From contig JAABSV010000007.1 in NCBI GenBank assembly GCA_011390165.1, positions 1-64,000 on the forward strand: DNA of 64,000 bases, given 5' to 3'. The translations under genes were made by a program, and so were the position numbers. Positions 39,075 to 48,176 of this stretch are shown piece after piece. How positions within the stretch are numbered: the stretch's first letter is position 1; each line of letters opens with the position of its first letter. Origin of the DNA: Desulfobulbaceae bacterium (GTDB lineage Bacteria; Desulfobacterota; Desulfobulbia; Desulfobulbales; Desulfocapsaceae). Below the pieces are notes generated by a model that saw only the letters and a program-made list of their open reading frames with translations, ran no database searches and was not told the origin of the DNA.

Positions 39075-41372
39075 ATGGGAGCACGGATCAGCCTGAGGAT
39101 AAAATTGCTTGGAGCCTTTCTGACGGTGGGGCTTCTCCCCTTCGCCTGTATCGCCCTGCTCTCCCTTTTTCAGGCGCAGCAGGCCATCGAAAGCCAGGCC
39201 TTCGCCCAGATGGAGAGTGTCCGCGACGGCAAAAAAGGGGAGGTGGAGCGCTACCTGCAAACAATCAGTGACCAGATCGAGACCTTCTCCCAGGACCATA
39301 TGGTCGTCTCGGCGATGGCCGAATTTACCGCAGCTTTTGCCCAGTTCGCCAGCGAAAACGGCATCGAGGCGGGGGAACTCGACCGGCAGAAGAAGGAACT
39401 GGCCCACTACTACCAACAGGACTTCAACCGCGCTTACCAGGCCCAGAACGACGGGGCGAAGCCGGACACCGACAGCATCCTCGGCCGTCTCCCCCCCGAC
39501 ACGGTCACTCTACAGTACCACTTCATCCGGGCCAACCAGCACCCTCTGGGCAGCAAGGATGCCCTCGACCACCCCGGCGATACCTCCCGCTACAGCCGGC
39601 TGCACGCCCATTACCACCCGGTGATCAGAAACTATCTGAAAAAGTTCGGGTACTACGATATCTTTCTGGTCGAGCCGGAAGGGGGAAAGATCGTCTACTC
39701 GGTATTCAAGGAACTGGACTATGCCACCTCTCTCCTGGATGGCCCCTATGCCGACACCAACTTCGCCGAGGTATTTCGCCTGGCCAACCGGGCAACCTCG
39801 GCCGAGTCGGTCTTTTTGACTGATTTCCGGCAATACTTCCCTTCCTACGAGGCCCCGGCCGGCTTTGTTGCCTCACCGATCTTTGCCGACGGAAAGAAGA
39901 TCGGTGTCCTCATCTTCCAGTTTCCCCTCGATACCCTCAACGTGATCATGGCCAACCGGGCCGGCATGGGGCAAAGCGGTGAGACCTACATTGTCGGCGA
40001 CGATCTGTTGATGCGTTCCGACTCCTTTCTTGACCCGGAAAACCACTCGGTGGCCACCTCCTTTCGCCGCCCGGAACGGGGGCAGGTCGACACCGAAGCT
40101 GCCCGGGCCGCCCTCCGCGGCGAGACCGGCAGGATGCTGACGACCAACTACCTCTCCTCCCCGGTGCTGACTGCCTACGCCCCATTGGAGTTGGCCGGCC
40201 TTCGCTGGTCGCTGCTGGCCGAGATCGACCAGAGCGAGGCCTTTGCCGCCATCGCCAGGCTGCGCTGGCTGGCCCTCTTCATCGGCACCCTTGGCGGGGC
40301 CGGAATCGTCGCCATTGCCCTGCTGGTAACCCGGGCCATCGTCAAACCGATCCGCGGGGTGGTCGCCGGCCTCCTCGACCTCTCGCAAGGGGAAGGCGAC
40401 CTGACCACCAGACTGCCGGTGACCAGCACCGACGAAATTGGCCGCCTGGCCGACTGCTTCAACCAGTTCATGGAAAAATTGCATGCAATGATCACCGACA
40501 TCACCGGCGGGGTGGCCACCCTTACCACCTCCTCCGCTGACATTGTACAGATTGCCGGCCAGATGTCTGACCATTCGAGCCATACGGCCGACAAATCGAA
40601 CACCGTAGCCGGGGCGGTGACCGAACTGGACGGCAACATCGCCACCGTGTCGGCGGCAATGGCCCAATCGAGCAACAACACCAACATGGTTGCCTCGGCG
40701 GCGGAAGAGATGTCCGGGACCATTAATGAAATTGCCCACAATGCCGAACAGGCCAGCAGCATCTCTTCCGAGGCGGTCCGCCAGAGTCGGGAGGCAGGGG
40801 CGAAAATGGCCGAACTGACCGAGGCGGCCCAGGCGATCGGCAAAATCACCGAAACGATTACCGACATCTCCGACCAGACCAACCTGCTCGCCTTAAACGC
40901 CACCATCGAGGCGGCCCGGGCCGGCGAAGCCGGCAAGGGCTTTGCCGTAGTCGCCAACGAGATCAAGGAACTGTCGCGACAGACTGCGGCGGCAACCGCT
41001 GACATCAAACGACAGATCGAGGGGGTCCAAGCCGGTTCCACCGGAACCATGCAGACCATCGAGCAGATCGAACAGGTCATTGAGCAGGTCAACGAGATCA
41101 TCACCGGCATTGCCTCGGCGGTGGAGGAGCAGTCGGTGGCCACCCGGGAGATAGCTGAAAACATCACCCAGGCCTCAGAGGGCATATCGGCAGTCACCAG
41201 CAATATCACCGACAGTTCGGCAGTGCTGACGACAGTCAGCGGGGATATCGCCGACTTAAGCCATTCCGCCGAACTGATGAGTGGCACCAGTGGTCAGGTG
41301 CGGGAGAAGGCCGAACAACTCTCCGCCCTGGCCGGGGATCTCAAGGGGATGGTGGCCAGATTCAAACTGTAA
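39075..41372 (+). CDS. Methyl-accepting chemotaxis protein (dCache-HAMP-MCP)
   Basis: ATG 39075 follows AGGAGG by 9 nt and starts a 765-aa protein with a membrane helix at about residues 10-32. The periplasmic part (about 35-325) has the double-Cache pattern ([36 protein letters not shown]). A second helix lies near 332-355, followed by a HAMP domain and the signalling domain. The hairpin tip shows [20 protein letters not shown] and [19 protein letters not shown], the highly conserved CheA/CheW contact region. It senses small molecules and controls motility or other two-component output. The ligand is unknown. Confidence 0.95.
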   Translation: MGARISLRIKLLGAFLTVGLLPFACIALLSLFQAQQAIESQAFAQMESVRDGKKGEVERYLQTISDQIETFSQDHMVVSAMAEFTAAFAQFASENGIEAGELDRQKKELAHYYQQDFNRAYQAQNDGAKPDTDSILGRLPPDTVTLQYHFIRANQHPLGSKDALDHPGDTSRYSRLHAHYHPVIRNYLKKFGYYDIFLVEPEGGKIVYSVFKELDYATSLLDGPYADTNFAEVFRLANRATSAESVFLTDFRQYFPSYEAPAGFVASPIFADGKKIGVLIFQFPLDTLNVIMANRAGMGQSGETYIVGDDLLMRSDSFLDPENHSVATSFRRPERGQVDTEAARAALRGETGRMLTTNYLSSPVLTAYAPLELAGLRWSLLAEIDQSEAFAAIARLRWLALFIGTLGGAGIVAIALLVTRAIVKPIRGVVAGLLDLSQGEGDLTTRLPVTSTDEIGRLADCFNQFMEKLHAMITDITGGVATLTTSSADIVQIAGQMSDHSSHTADKSNTVAGAVTELDGNIATVSAAMAQSSNNTNMVASAAEEMSGTINEIAHNAEQASSISSEAVRQSREAGAKMAELTEAAQAIGKITETITDISDQTNLLALNATIEAARAGEAGKGFAVVANEIKELSRQTAAATADIKRQIEGVQAGSTGTMQTIEQIEQVIEQVNEIITGIASAVEEQSVATREIAENITQASEGISAVTSNITDSSAVLTTVSGDIADLSHSAELMSGTSGQVREKAEQLSALAGDLKGMVARFKL

Positions 41373-41460
41373 ACGGCAAAGAATCGGCAGGAGAATCTGG
41401 TGAAAATCTGCTATCATCAGCAGGCGCGGACAAAAAATCACCCCCTTTGGAGAAAATGCG

Positions 41461-42027
41461 ATGGAAAAAATCAGGATAGACAACAATACTGCGTTTTTGA
41501 GCCCGATGCCGATGGTGCTGGTGGGGGCGGTGGTCGACGGCAAGGCCAATTTTCTTGCCATCGCCTGGGCCGCCCGGGTGAACATGCGGCCACCGATGTT
41601 TGCCGTGGCCCTCGGACCGCACCACACCAACAGGGGCATCGATGAGCACCGGGAATTCAGCATCAATATTCCGGATACTTCCCTGCTGGAAAAAACCGAT
41701 TACTGCGGTCTGGTCTCCGGCAGCAGAACCGACAAATCTGAGCTGTTCGAGCTCTTTTACGGATCTGTCGCCCATGCCCCCCTGATCACGGAATGTCCGG
41801 TCTCCATCTCCCTCACCCTCTATGATGCCCTGAAACTGCCCAGCAACACCCTCTACATCGGCGAAGTTCAGGAGGCCTACTCGGCCGAACCGTTCCTGAC
41901 CGATGGCAAACCGGATATCGGCAAGATCAGACCCTTCACGCTCTCGATGCCGGACAACCACTACTGGTCGGTGGGCGAAAAGGTCGGCAGAGCCTGGCGT
42001 GCCGGCAAGGCACCCCAGACCACATAG
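41461..42027 (+). CDS. Flavin reductase / flavoredoxin-like FMN-binding protein
   Basis: The protein is 188 aa with a GGAG ribosome site about 8 nt before the ATG. The flavin-reductase-like fold is visible in FLSPMPMVLVGAVVDGKANF, ARVNMRPPMFAVALGP, REFSINIPDTSLLEKTDYCG and LYIGEVQEAYSAEPFLTDG. Flavoredoxins of this type bind FMN and are common in sulfate reducers. It lies 58 bp before the radical SAM gene, so it could supply electrons to it, but this is only positional. Confidence 0.9.
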   Translation: MEKIRIDNNTAFLSPMPMVLVGAVVDGKANFLAIAWAARVNMRPPMFAVALGPHHTNRGIDEHREFSINIPDTSLLEKTDYCGLVSGSRTDKSELFELFYGSVAHAPLITECPVSISLTLYDALKLPSNTLYIGEVQEAYSAEPFLTDGKPDIGKIRPFTLSMPDNHYWSVGEKVGRAWRAGKAPQTT

Positions 42028-42084
42028 GAGGCAGAATCCGGTTACCGGCAAGGGGGCAAGGATTTTTCCAGTTACGGGGAAGCG

Positions 42085-43914
42085 ATGGCCGACCAATCAC
42101 CATACCGGCAAACGGACCAGAATGACCCCGACCCCTTTGGTGTCGCGCTCGTCGCTGCCCCCTGGCCGCTCTTTCATCGCCCTTCCATCCAGTTGGCAGC
42201 TCTGCGCAGCTATCTGCTCAAGAAGGGTGAAGGGCGCTTCCAGGTTGACTGCCACCATCTCTATGTTGCAATCGCCGGAGTGATCGGCATCGATTTGTAT
42301 GGGCGCATCGCCCGATCCGGCTGGGCCGGTGAGGCACTGTTCGCTGCGCTGCTCTTTCCTGAAAAAAAAGCCGAGGCCGCCCGTCTGTTTCGCTCTGAAC
42401 TGCGCGGCCACGGCCGGGGTGGGGTACCGGATTTTTCTGCCCTCATGGCCGATATCCGCTCCTGCTGTGATGCCTGGGTAGCCGGGATTGATTGGCAACA
42501 CGTGGCACTGGCCGGATTTTCGCTCTGCTTCAACCAGTTGCTCGCCTCCCTCTATCTCGCTGGCTCGCTGAAAGAAAAGACAGCCAACCTGCCAATCGTT
42601 TTCGGTGGGACATCGTGCGCCGGCGCGGTGGGTCGGTCTTTAGTGGAGAGATTCGAGCAGATTGACTACCTGGTCGACGGCGAAGGCGAAGGCCCGTTGC
42701 TGGCCTTGTGTCAGCATCTCAAGGGGGGGCAGGGAGCGGTGCCCGGCCGGATCATCACCTCAACAGGCCGGGATGAGAACGGCAAAAGTCCTTACGCCAC
42801 ATCCCTGGACGATCTGCCGATTCCAGATTATCAGCCCTATTTCAAAGAGATAAAAAAAACGTTTGCCGATTTGCCATTCCAGCCGACCCTGCCGATAGAG
42901 TTTTCTCGGGGATGCAGTTGGCAACGCTGCACCTTTTGCAACCTCAATCTCCAGTGGCGCGGGTATCGCTGCAAACAGTCGGCGAGAATGCTCGCCGAGG
43001 TGCGGGAGTTGTCCGCCACAAACGACGCACTTCATTTCGCCTTTACCGACAACGTCCTGCCGGCGCCGGCAATGGATGAATTTTTTCGGGCCATGGCGGC
43101 AGCGCCAACCGATATGACATTTTTTGGCGAACTGCGGGCGACGACCTCTCTTGAGCGACTGACCGGATATCGGAACGGCGGGCTGCGCACGGTCCAGGTT
43201 GGCGTCGAATCGCTGTCAACATCGCTGCTCAGTCGCATGGGCAAGGGCACCACCGCCATGGACAACCTGGCAATGATGAAAAACTGCCTCGCTGCCGGCG
43301 TGGTGCTGATGGGCAATCTCATTACCGAATTCCCGGGAACGACTCCGGCGGAAATCTCTGAAACCATGGATGCTCTTGACTACGCACTGCCCTTTGCACC
43401 ACTCGATGCGGCATCTTTTTTTCTCGGCTACGGTGCGCCCATCTATCTCCACCCCCGGCAGTATGGGATTACCGCCATCCTCGCCCGCCCACAGTACAGG
43501 GCACTCTTTCCCCAGCACTGCCTTGGTACGATGCTTATCTCCGCATACCGTGGCGACCGGCAACGGCAGAAAAAACTCTGGCAACCGGTGCGGCGAAAGA
43601 TCACTGCCTGGCAAAAGTTTCATCGCCAACGGCGCGGCCGGAAAGCGCTGCCGCTCAACTACCGGGACGGCGGCTCCTTTCTTGTCATCAACCAGGAACT
43701 GCCCGGGCAGCCCTCGCTTCTCCACCGTTTACGCGGTGTATCGCGACAACTCTATCTCTATTGTGATCAGCCACAATCATTGGCGTCGATCGGCACAGCT
43801 TTCCCTCGGCTCAGTCCGCAAGCCATTGGGCAATTTGTCGAACAGCTCTGCCGCAAACGGCTGATGTTTCGCGAAGCGAACCGGGTTCTGGCGCTTGCCG
43901 TGCGAGCATCCTGA
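42085..43914 (+). CDS. B12-binding-type radical SAM protein resembling RiPP maturation protein 1
   Basis: The protein is 609 aa. The N-terminal 200 residues have the B12-binding or Rossmann-like pattern (LAGFSLCFNQLLASLYLAG, LPIVFGGTSCAG, IDYLVDGEGEGPLLAL). The radical SAM core starts at EFSRGCSWQRCTFCNLNLQWRGYRCK, listed here as Cys277, Cys282 and Cys285 (CX4CX2C). The phrase CTFCNLN followed by YRCK is like that of the bacteriocin-type RiPP radical SAM family, which normally has a longer first spacer. Downstream LHFAFTDNVLPAP and VQVGVESLSTSLLSRMGKG fit the same family. Codon use is less GC-biased than in the neighbours. No precursor peptide gene is seen nearby. Confidence 0.75.
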   Translation: MADQSPYRQTDQNDPDPFGVALVAAPWPLFHRPSIQLAALRSYLLKKGEGRFQVDCHHLYVAIAGVIGIDLYGRIARSGWAGEALFAALLFPEKKAEAARLFRSELRGHGRGGVPDFSALMADIRSCCDAWVAGIDWQHVALAGFSLCFNQLLASLYLAGSLKEKTANLPIVFGGTSCAGAVGRSLVERFEQIDYLVDGEGEGPLLALCQHLKGGQGAVPGRIITSTGRDENGKSPYATSLDDLPIPDYQPYFKEIKKTFADLPFQPTLPIEFSRGCSWQRCTFCNLNLQWRGYRCKQSARMLAEVRELSATNDALHFAFTDNVLPAPAMDEFFRAMAAAPTDMTFFGELRATTSLERLTGYRNGGLRTVQVGVESLSTSLLSRMGKGTTAMDNLAMMKNCLAAGVVLMGNLITEFPGTTPAEISETMDALDYALPFAPLDAASFFLGYGAPIYLHPRQYGITAILARPQYRALFPQHCLGTMLISAYRGDRQRQKKLWQPVRRKITAWQKFHRQRRGRKALPLNYRDGGSFLVINQELPGQPSLLHRLRGVSRQLYLYCDQPQSLASIGTAFPRLSPQAIGQFVEQLCRKRLMFREANRVLALAVRAS

Positions 43915-44011
43915 ATGCTGTCGTGACAGTTGCCGAAGGCCTGTGCCTATCGCCCGGCTATTGATCTCACTGTGCTGATACTGCCGTTCAATTGCGACAG
44001 GGATCCAATAT

Positions 44012-44040
44012 TTGACAACCCGTTCGCAATAGCGTACGCT
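44012..44040 (+). promoter_or_regulatory. Promoter and palindromic operator of the toxin-antitoxin operon
   Basis: TTGACA (44012-44017) and TACGCT (44035-44040) are 17 bp apart. The perfect palindrome AGCGTACGCT (44031-44040) covers the -10, which is where a YefM-type antitoxin would autorepress. Confidence 0.6.
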
Positions 44041-44060
44041 TTCTTCGTGGAGGCACATAT

Positions 44061-44303
44061 ATGAATATTCTTACCGTGACAGAAGCCAGAGCAAGACTGT
44101 ATACCCTTATAGACGAAACGGCAGCTTCTCATCAGCCCGTCATAATCACCGGCAAAAGAGGAAATGCCGTACTCGTCTCCGAGGAAGACTGGAATGCGAT
44201 ATCCGAAACACTCTACCTGCTTTCCGTACCGGGAATGCGGGAGTCAATCACTGAGGGAATGAAACAGGATGTATCGGAATGTTCACAGGAGCTCGATTGG
44301 TGA
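44061..44303 (+). CDS. yefM: YefM/Phd-family antitoxin
   Basis: The protein is 80 aa with a GGAGG ribosome site 7 nt before the ATG. MNILTVTEARARLYTLIDET is the Phd/YefM DNA-binding N-terminus, and VIITGKRGNAVLVSEEDWNAI is the conserved central strand. The C-terminal half (about residues 50-80, acidic) should wrap the toxin. It neutralises the YoeB-like toxin encoded downstream with a 4-nt overlap and should repress its own promoter. The lower GC and codon style compared with the housekeeping genes suggest transfer. Confidence 0.93.
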   Translation: MNILTVTEARARLYTLIDETAASHQPVIITGKRGNAVLVSEEDWNAISETLYLLSVPGMRESITEGMKQDVSECSQELDW

Positions 44304-44563
44304 ATTGGCACATCGTTTTCACAATACGAGCTCAGAAAGATGCAAAAAAGCTGGCAAACGCCGGATTGCAACCCAAAGGACAAAAGCTTCTTGAAATAAT
44401 CCGAGAAAACCCTCTCCAAAAGCCGCCACCCTACGAAAAATTGATTGGTGATCTTATCGGAACATATTCCCGCAGAATAAATATACGGCACCGGCTCATT
44501 TACCAGGTTTTTCTACAAGAACGCATCATTAAAATACTTCGATTGTGGACACACTACGACTAG
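44300..44563 (+). CDS. yoeB: YoeB/Txe-family mRNA-interferase toxin
   Basis: The GTG at 44300 overlaps the antitoxin stop (GTGA) and has AGGAG 8 nt upstream, so it is preferred over an ATG at 44279. The product is 87 aa, close to YoeB (84). The fold signature is WHIVFTIRAQKDAKKLANAG at the N-terminus, PPYEKLIGDLIGTYSRRINI in the middle and RHRLIYQVF then ILRLWTHYD at the end; the C-terminal His-Tyr pair (THYD) is the catalytic region. It cleaves ribosome-bound mRNA when free of YefM. Confidence 0.93.
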   Translation: MNWHIVFTIRAQKDAKKLANAGLQPKGQKLLEIIRENPLQKPPPYEKLIGDLIGTYSRRINIRHRLIYQVFLQERIIKILRLWTHYD

Positions 44564-44654
44564 CCGGTATTGCACCTGTTTTTTAGAGGGATCTTCGTCT
44601 GTGAAGTATTTCCGCCTTCTCAGGAAACTATCTTAATCTCAGCAGGAGTCAAAA

Positions 44655-45653
44655 TTGAATGATGAAGTGAACATTGCTGCGCCGGCGAAGATTGTGAATA
44701 GCGTTGCCTATCGAAACGGCAAACGCATCGGTGAGGTGACGATCGAATCGATCAGCGAGGTGGTGAAGGAGCCGCATAGTTTTGTATGGGTCGGGCTGCA
44801 CGATGCCGATCCATCGCTGCTGTTGAAGATTCAAAAGGAATTCGATCTGCACGAATTGTCGATCGAAGATGCGCGGAATGCACATCAACGGCCCAAGCTT
44901 GAAACCTACGGCCCATCGCTATTCATCGTCGTGAAAACGGCGGAAATATTTGAGGGGCGTGCAGAGTACGGCGAGACCCACTTCTTTGTCGGCAGTAATT
45001 TTCTGGTATCGGTACGACACGGGTGCACGCAGGGCTATGCGAAGGTGCGCGCACGCAGCGAGCAAATGCCGCAGATGCTGGCGAAGGGACCGGCGTATGG
45101 CCTGTATACGCTGTTCGATTTCATCGTCGATAATTATCAGCCCGTGACAACACATTTCGAGCAGGAGTTCGAGCGTTTCGAAGCCGATATTTTCAAAAGC
45201 CAGTTCCACAGCGAGGCGCTCGAGGGTCTTTACCTGTTGAAAACGCAATTGCATGAGCTGCGCAATGCGGTGACACCGATCGGAGATATCGCGCTGCAAC
45301 TGACGCGTTTGCATGCTGATCTGATACCCAAAGAAATGAATCCGTATTTTCGCGATGTGCACGACCACGTCGCGCGTATTATCGCGACGCTCGACGGCCT
45401 ACAAGAAATGCTGACCACTGCGATGCAAGTGAATCTTGCACTGGTTGCGGTGAAACAAAATGAAGTGGTGAAAGCTCTCGCCGGGTGGGGGGCGGTGCTC
45501 GTCGTACCCACTGTCGTGTTCAGCCTCTACGGGATGAATTTTCAGGTGATGCCCGAACTGCAATGGTCCTTTGGTTACCCACTGGTGGTGGCGGGCACGG
45601 CGATTGGTTGTTTGCTGCTGTATACGAAGCTTAAACGCTCGGGCTGGCTCTGA
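44655..45653 (+). CDS. corA: CorA-family divalent metal ion transporter
   Basis: The protein is 332 aa, starting at TTG 44655 with AGGAG upstream. The long cytoplasmic N-terminal domain has HELSIEDARNAHQRPKLETY, and the helical stalk runs through about residues 150-270. Two C-terminal helices carry the signature YGMNF (about residues 292-296), with the basic tail KLKRSGWL. It conducts magnesium or cobalt/nickel as a homopentamer. Codon usage is clearly more AT-containing and mixed than in the flanking core genes, suggesting horizontal acquisition. Confidence 0.95.
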   Translation: MNDEVNIAAPAKIVNSVAYRNGKRIGEVTIESISEVVKEPHSFVWVGLHDADPSLLLKIQKEFDLHELSIEDARNAHQRPKLETYGPSLFIVVKTAEIFEGRAEYGETHFFVGSNFLVSVRHGCTQGYAKVRARSEQMPQMLAKGPAYGLYTLFDFIVDNYQPVTTHFEQEFERFEADIFKSQFHSEALEGLYLLKTQLHELRNAVTPIGDIALQLTRLHADLIPKEMNPYFRDVHDHVARIIATLDGLQEMLTTAMQVNLALVAVKQNEVVKALAGWGAVLVVPTVVFSLYGMNFQVMPELQWSFGYPLVVAGTAIGCLLLYTKLKRSGWL

Positions 45654-46000
45654 GTTCATCTGACCCTGTGGGTTAAGCCGGGACTCCTTGCGTATTTCAC
45701 GGACAACACGGGTTCGACAGACCTTTGTTTCTTCCACTGTCTCTGACCTTCATGAGGTTGAGGTGCCGGTTACCCAAAAAATGAGGGCGAGGGGCCGGCC
45801 TCGCCCGTCGTGATGGGGCTATCCATGCACGACCTCGATTCCCCACCATAACCCAGACAGCAATTTGCAATAGCCATGGGTATGGGATAGCATTAGCGTT
45901 ACGGACCAGATTTTTTCCCTGGAGAGGTCTCTATTACTAGAATTTTCGAATAAGGCTATTGCATCCCACCTCGAACCGATGAGAACCAAGGGAGTGTCTG
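45654..46000. other. Gap after corA with a GC-rich hairpin
   Basis: The 347 bp carry no supported gene. A hairpin at 45785-45806 pairs GGGCGAGG with CCTCGCCC around GGCCGG, without a T run. The last 130 bp are AT-richer and probably hold the promoter of the sensor gene, but no clear -35/-10 pair stands out. Confidence 0.6.
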
Positions 46001-47665
46001 GTGAAGCGACTTCCTGCAGCATATTCGCTTTTCTTTCTCCTCCTCTCCGTGTTGCTTGCTCCATGCAATGCCGCAGCGGCCGGTCAATCTCCCAGGAAGG
46101 TCCTCCTGCTCACCTCCTACCACCAGGGCGACCGATGGAACGACAGTGTCGTCCAGGGCGTCCGCGAGGCTCTGGAAGCCCTTGACTCCGTCAGCCTGTC
46201 CATCGAGAACCTGGACATGCGCCGGTACACAAATCAAGACCACAGCCGGATGACCAAGGAATACATCCGGGCCAAGTACCAGGACAGACCTCAGGATCTG
46301 GTCCTGGTCTCTGACGATCCAGCCCTGAACTTCCTGCTTACTGTCCGGGAAGACCTTTTCCCCAATACTCCTGTGGTATTCTGCGGTATCAACAATTTCA
46401 CCCCGAAGCGCATTCAGGGACAGCACAGCATCACCGGGATCAACGAGGCTCTGAGCCTGGAGGCCACTCTGGAACTGGCCCTGAAACTGTTCCCCAAAAC
46501 CACCCGGATCATGGCCGTGGTCAGTGACACGGAGGCCAGCGGCCGCGCCAATTTGCAGGAGTACCGGGCCGCGGCCGCCCGGATGAAGGGCAGGGTTCAG
46601 TTCGACGAACTCCTGAACATTACTTATAAGGAAGCCCCGGACATACTGAACCGCCTGCCCAAAGACAGCCTGGTTCTGCGCCTGATCAATCTCCTCAAGC
46701 CGGAAGGCGGGTATGTGTCCATTCAGGACAGCATCCGGACACTTTCTGCCCATGCCCCGGTCCCGGTCTTCACTCTATGGTCTTTCGACCTGGGTGATGG
46801 TGCCCTGGGTGGGTACGTCTCCTCCGGCCAGGACCAGGGACGCACGGCGGGAAATCTGGCGATCCGCATCCTGGATGGTCAGGAAGCGGAGCAGATTCCC
46901 GTGATCATGGACAGTCCGAACGTGCCCATGTTCGACTACAGGGTTATGGAGCGCTTCGGGCTCAAGGATTCCGCCCTCCCCAAGGGGAGTGTCGTCCTCA
47001 ACCAGCAGATATCGCTGTGGAAGGAGTACCGGCTTTGGCTCCTTGGCATCGCGCTGTTCTGTGGTTTGCAGACCTTCTTGATACTGACCCTGCTGACTCG
47101 GGGCAAAAGGCTGCATGCAGCCAATGCTGCTCTGGAGGAAAGCGAACATTTTACAAGATCCCTTTTAGAAACCATCCCCATTCCCGTCTTCTACAAGGGG
47201 AGAGACGGACTCTATCAAGGCTTCAACAAGGCCTTTCTCAACTTTTATGGGAAGAGCAGGGATGGGTTGATCGGCAAGTCCGTCTTTGACATCACCGCAC
47301 CCGACATGGCGGATGCCCATCATGTTCACGACATGGAATTGATCGAAAACCCAGGAACCAAAATCTACCCTTACAAGGTCAAAACTTCTCAGGGCGACTT
47401 GCGAGACGTCATTTTCCATAAAGCCTCACTCACCGATGAGCACGGTTCTGTGACCGGTCTCATCGGCGCAATTCTGGATGTAACGGAACTGAAGCTTATG
47501 GAGAGGCGAAACCAGGTCCTGGCGGATATTATCAAGCGCAGCAAGGACTTCATTGGCGTCGCCGATATCAGGAAGAAGGCGTTCTTCGTCAATCCGGCCG
47601 GACAGGCTTTGCTGGGACTGGATGACGATGACGCGGTTGCCAAGACCAAGATCATGTGGCCGTAG
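46001..47665 (+). pseudogene. Truncated sensor kinase: ABC-type substrate-binding sensor plus PAS, no kinase domain
   Basis: The frame starts at GTG 46001 and has 554 codons. After a signal peptide, residues about 30-320 form an ABC_sub_bind-like periplasmic domain (KVLLLTSYHQGDRWNDSVVQG, PVVFCGINNFTP, LEATLELALKLFPKTTRIMAV). A membrane helix (about 345-367) and a PAS domain (about 385-495) follow. A second PAS begins (FFVNPAGQALLGLDDDDAVA) but the frame stops at 47665 after about 40 residues. No HisKA or ATPase domain follows. It could be expressed as a sensor without output, but the stop inside a domain points to truncation. Confidence 0.75.
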
Positions 47666-48176
47666 CCCAATATCAACCATTTTTCCTGCTATTCTCACCA
47701 TAGACCAGGCGGCGACAGAGGAAACAGGGAGAATGCGCTCCTTCTCATCGATATCTAGGGCTCTTGCATAGCCGTTCAGCCTTACCAATATTTTCCGTGG
47801 AACATAAACCGTCTCCCCAGTTCATCCGCTTTTCGGGTTCTTGGATGGCCAAGCTTCTCTCTTGGATATCCCCGGTTAGACATGACCACTTTGAGGAACA
47901 AGGGACCAGCTTCTTGATCTCGTTAACATTTGGCTCAATATCGCACGGGACAATCAGGACAGAGCCGACCGCTTCCAACAGGCCGCTGAAAAAACCCTTA
48001 AGTCCCTTCTCGCCGCGCCGCGAATTGGTACCTTGTGCCAAGCCGGACCGCCACAACTTGAAGGAATGCGTTTCTTCCCTGTCAGCAAGTTTCAAAACAA
48101 CATTTTATGAGGAAATCCTGTCATCGATGGTTGCCAGGAAAAATTTTACTTTGACCTTTCCCTTCAGAAGATAGTC
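47666..48176. other. Decayed junction after the truncated sensor
   Basis: This 511-bp stretch has no intact gene. The first 230 bp show frames with stops and no family signal. The ParE-like remnant lies at 47904-48110. The next kinase gene starts at 48177. Confidence 0.6.
47904..48110 (+). pseudogene. ParE/RelE-like toxin remnant
   Basis: The frame reads DQLLDLVNIWLNIARDNQD, then RFQQAAEKTLKSLLAAPRIG, then GPPQLEGMRFFPVSKFQNN with a stop. This is the order of ParE-family toxins: helix pair, TLKSLLAAPRIG, then the strand pair. The expected N-terminal strand is missing because of a stop about 10 bp upstream, and the final strands (usually FYR...VLHGARD) are lost after ATT TTA TGA. No antitoxin is visible upstream. 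The remnant occupies the junction between a truncated and an intact sensor kinase. Confidence 0.7.

Noticed and set aside
42028-42084. RiPP precursor gene upstream of the radical SAM gene
   Set aside because: The 57-bp gap and adjacent frames hold no leader-core peptide with a ribosome site.
47745-48095. A 116-codon minus-strand frame opposite the ParE remnant
   Set aside because: The plus strand shows a clear toxin-family pattern; the minus frame has no family signal and is probably a shadow.
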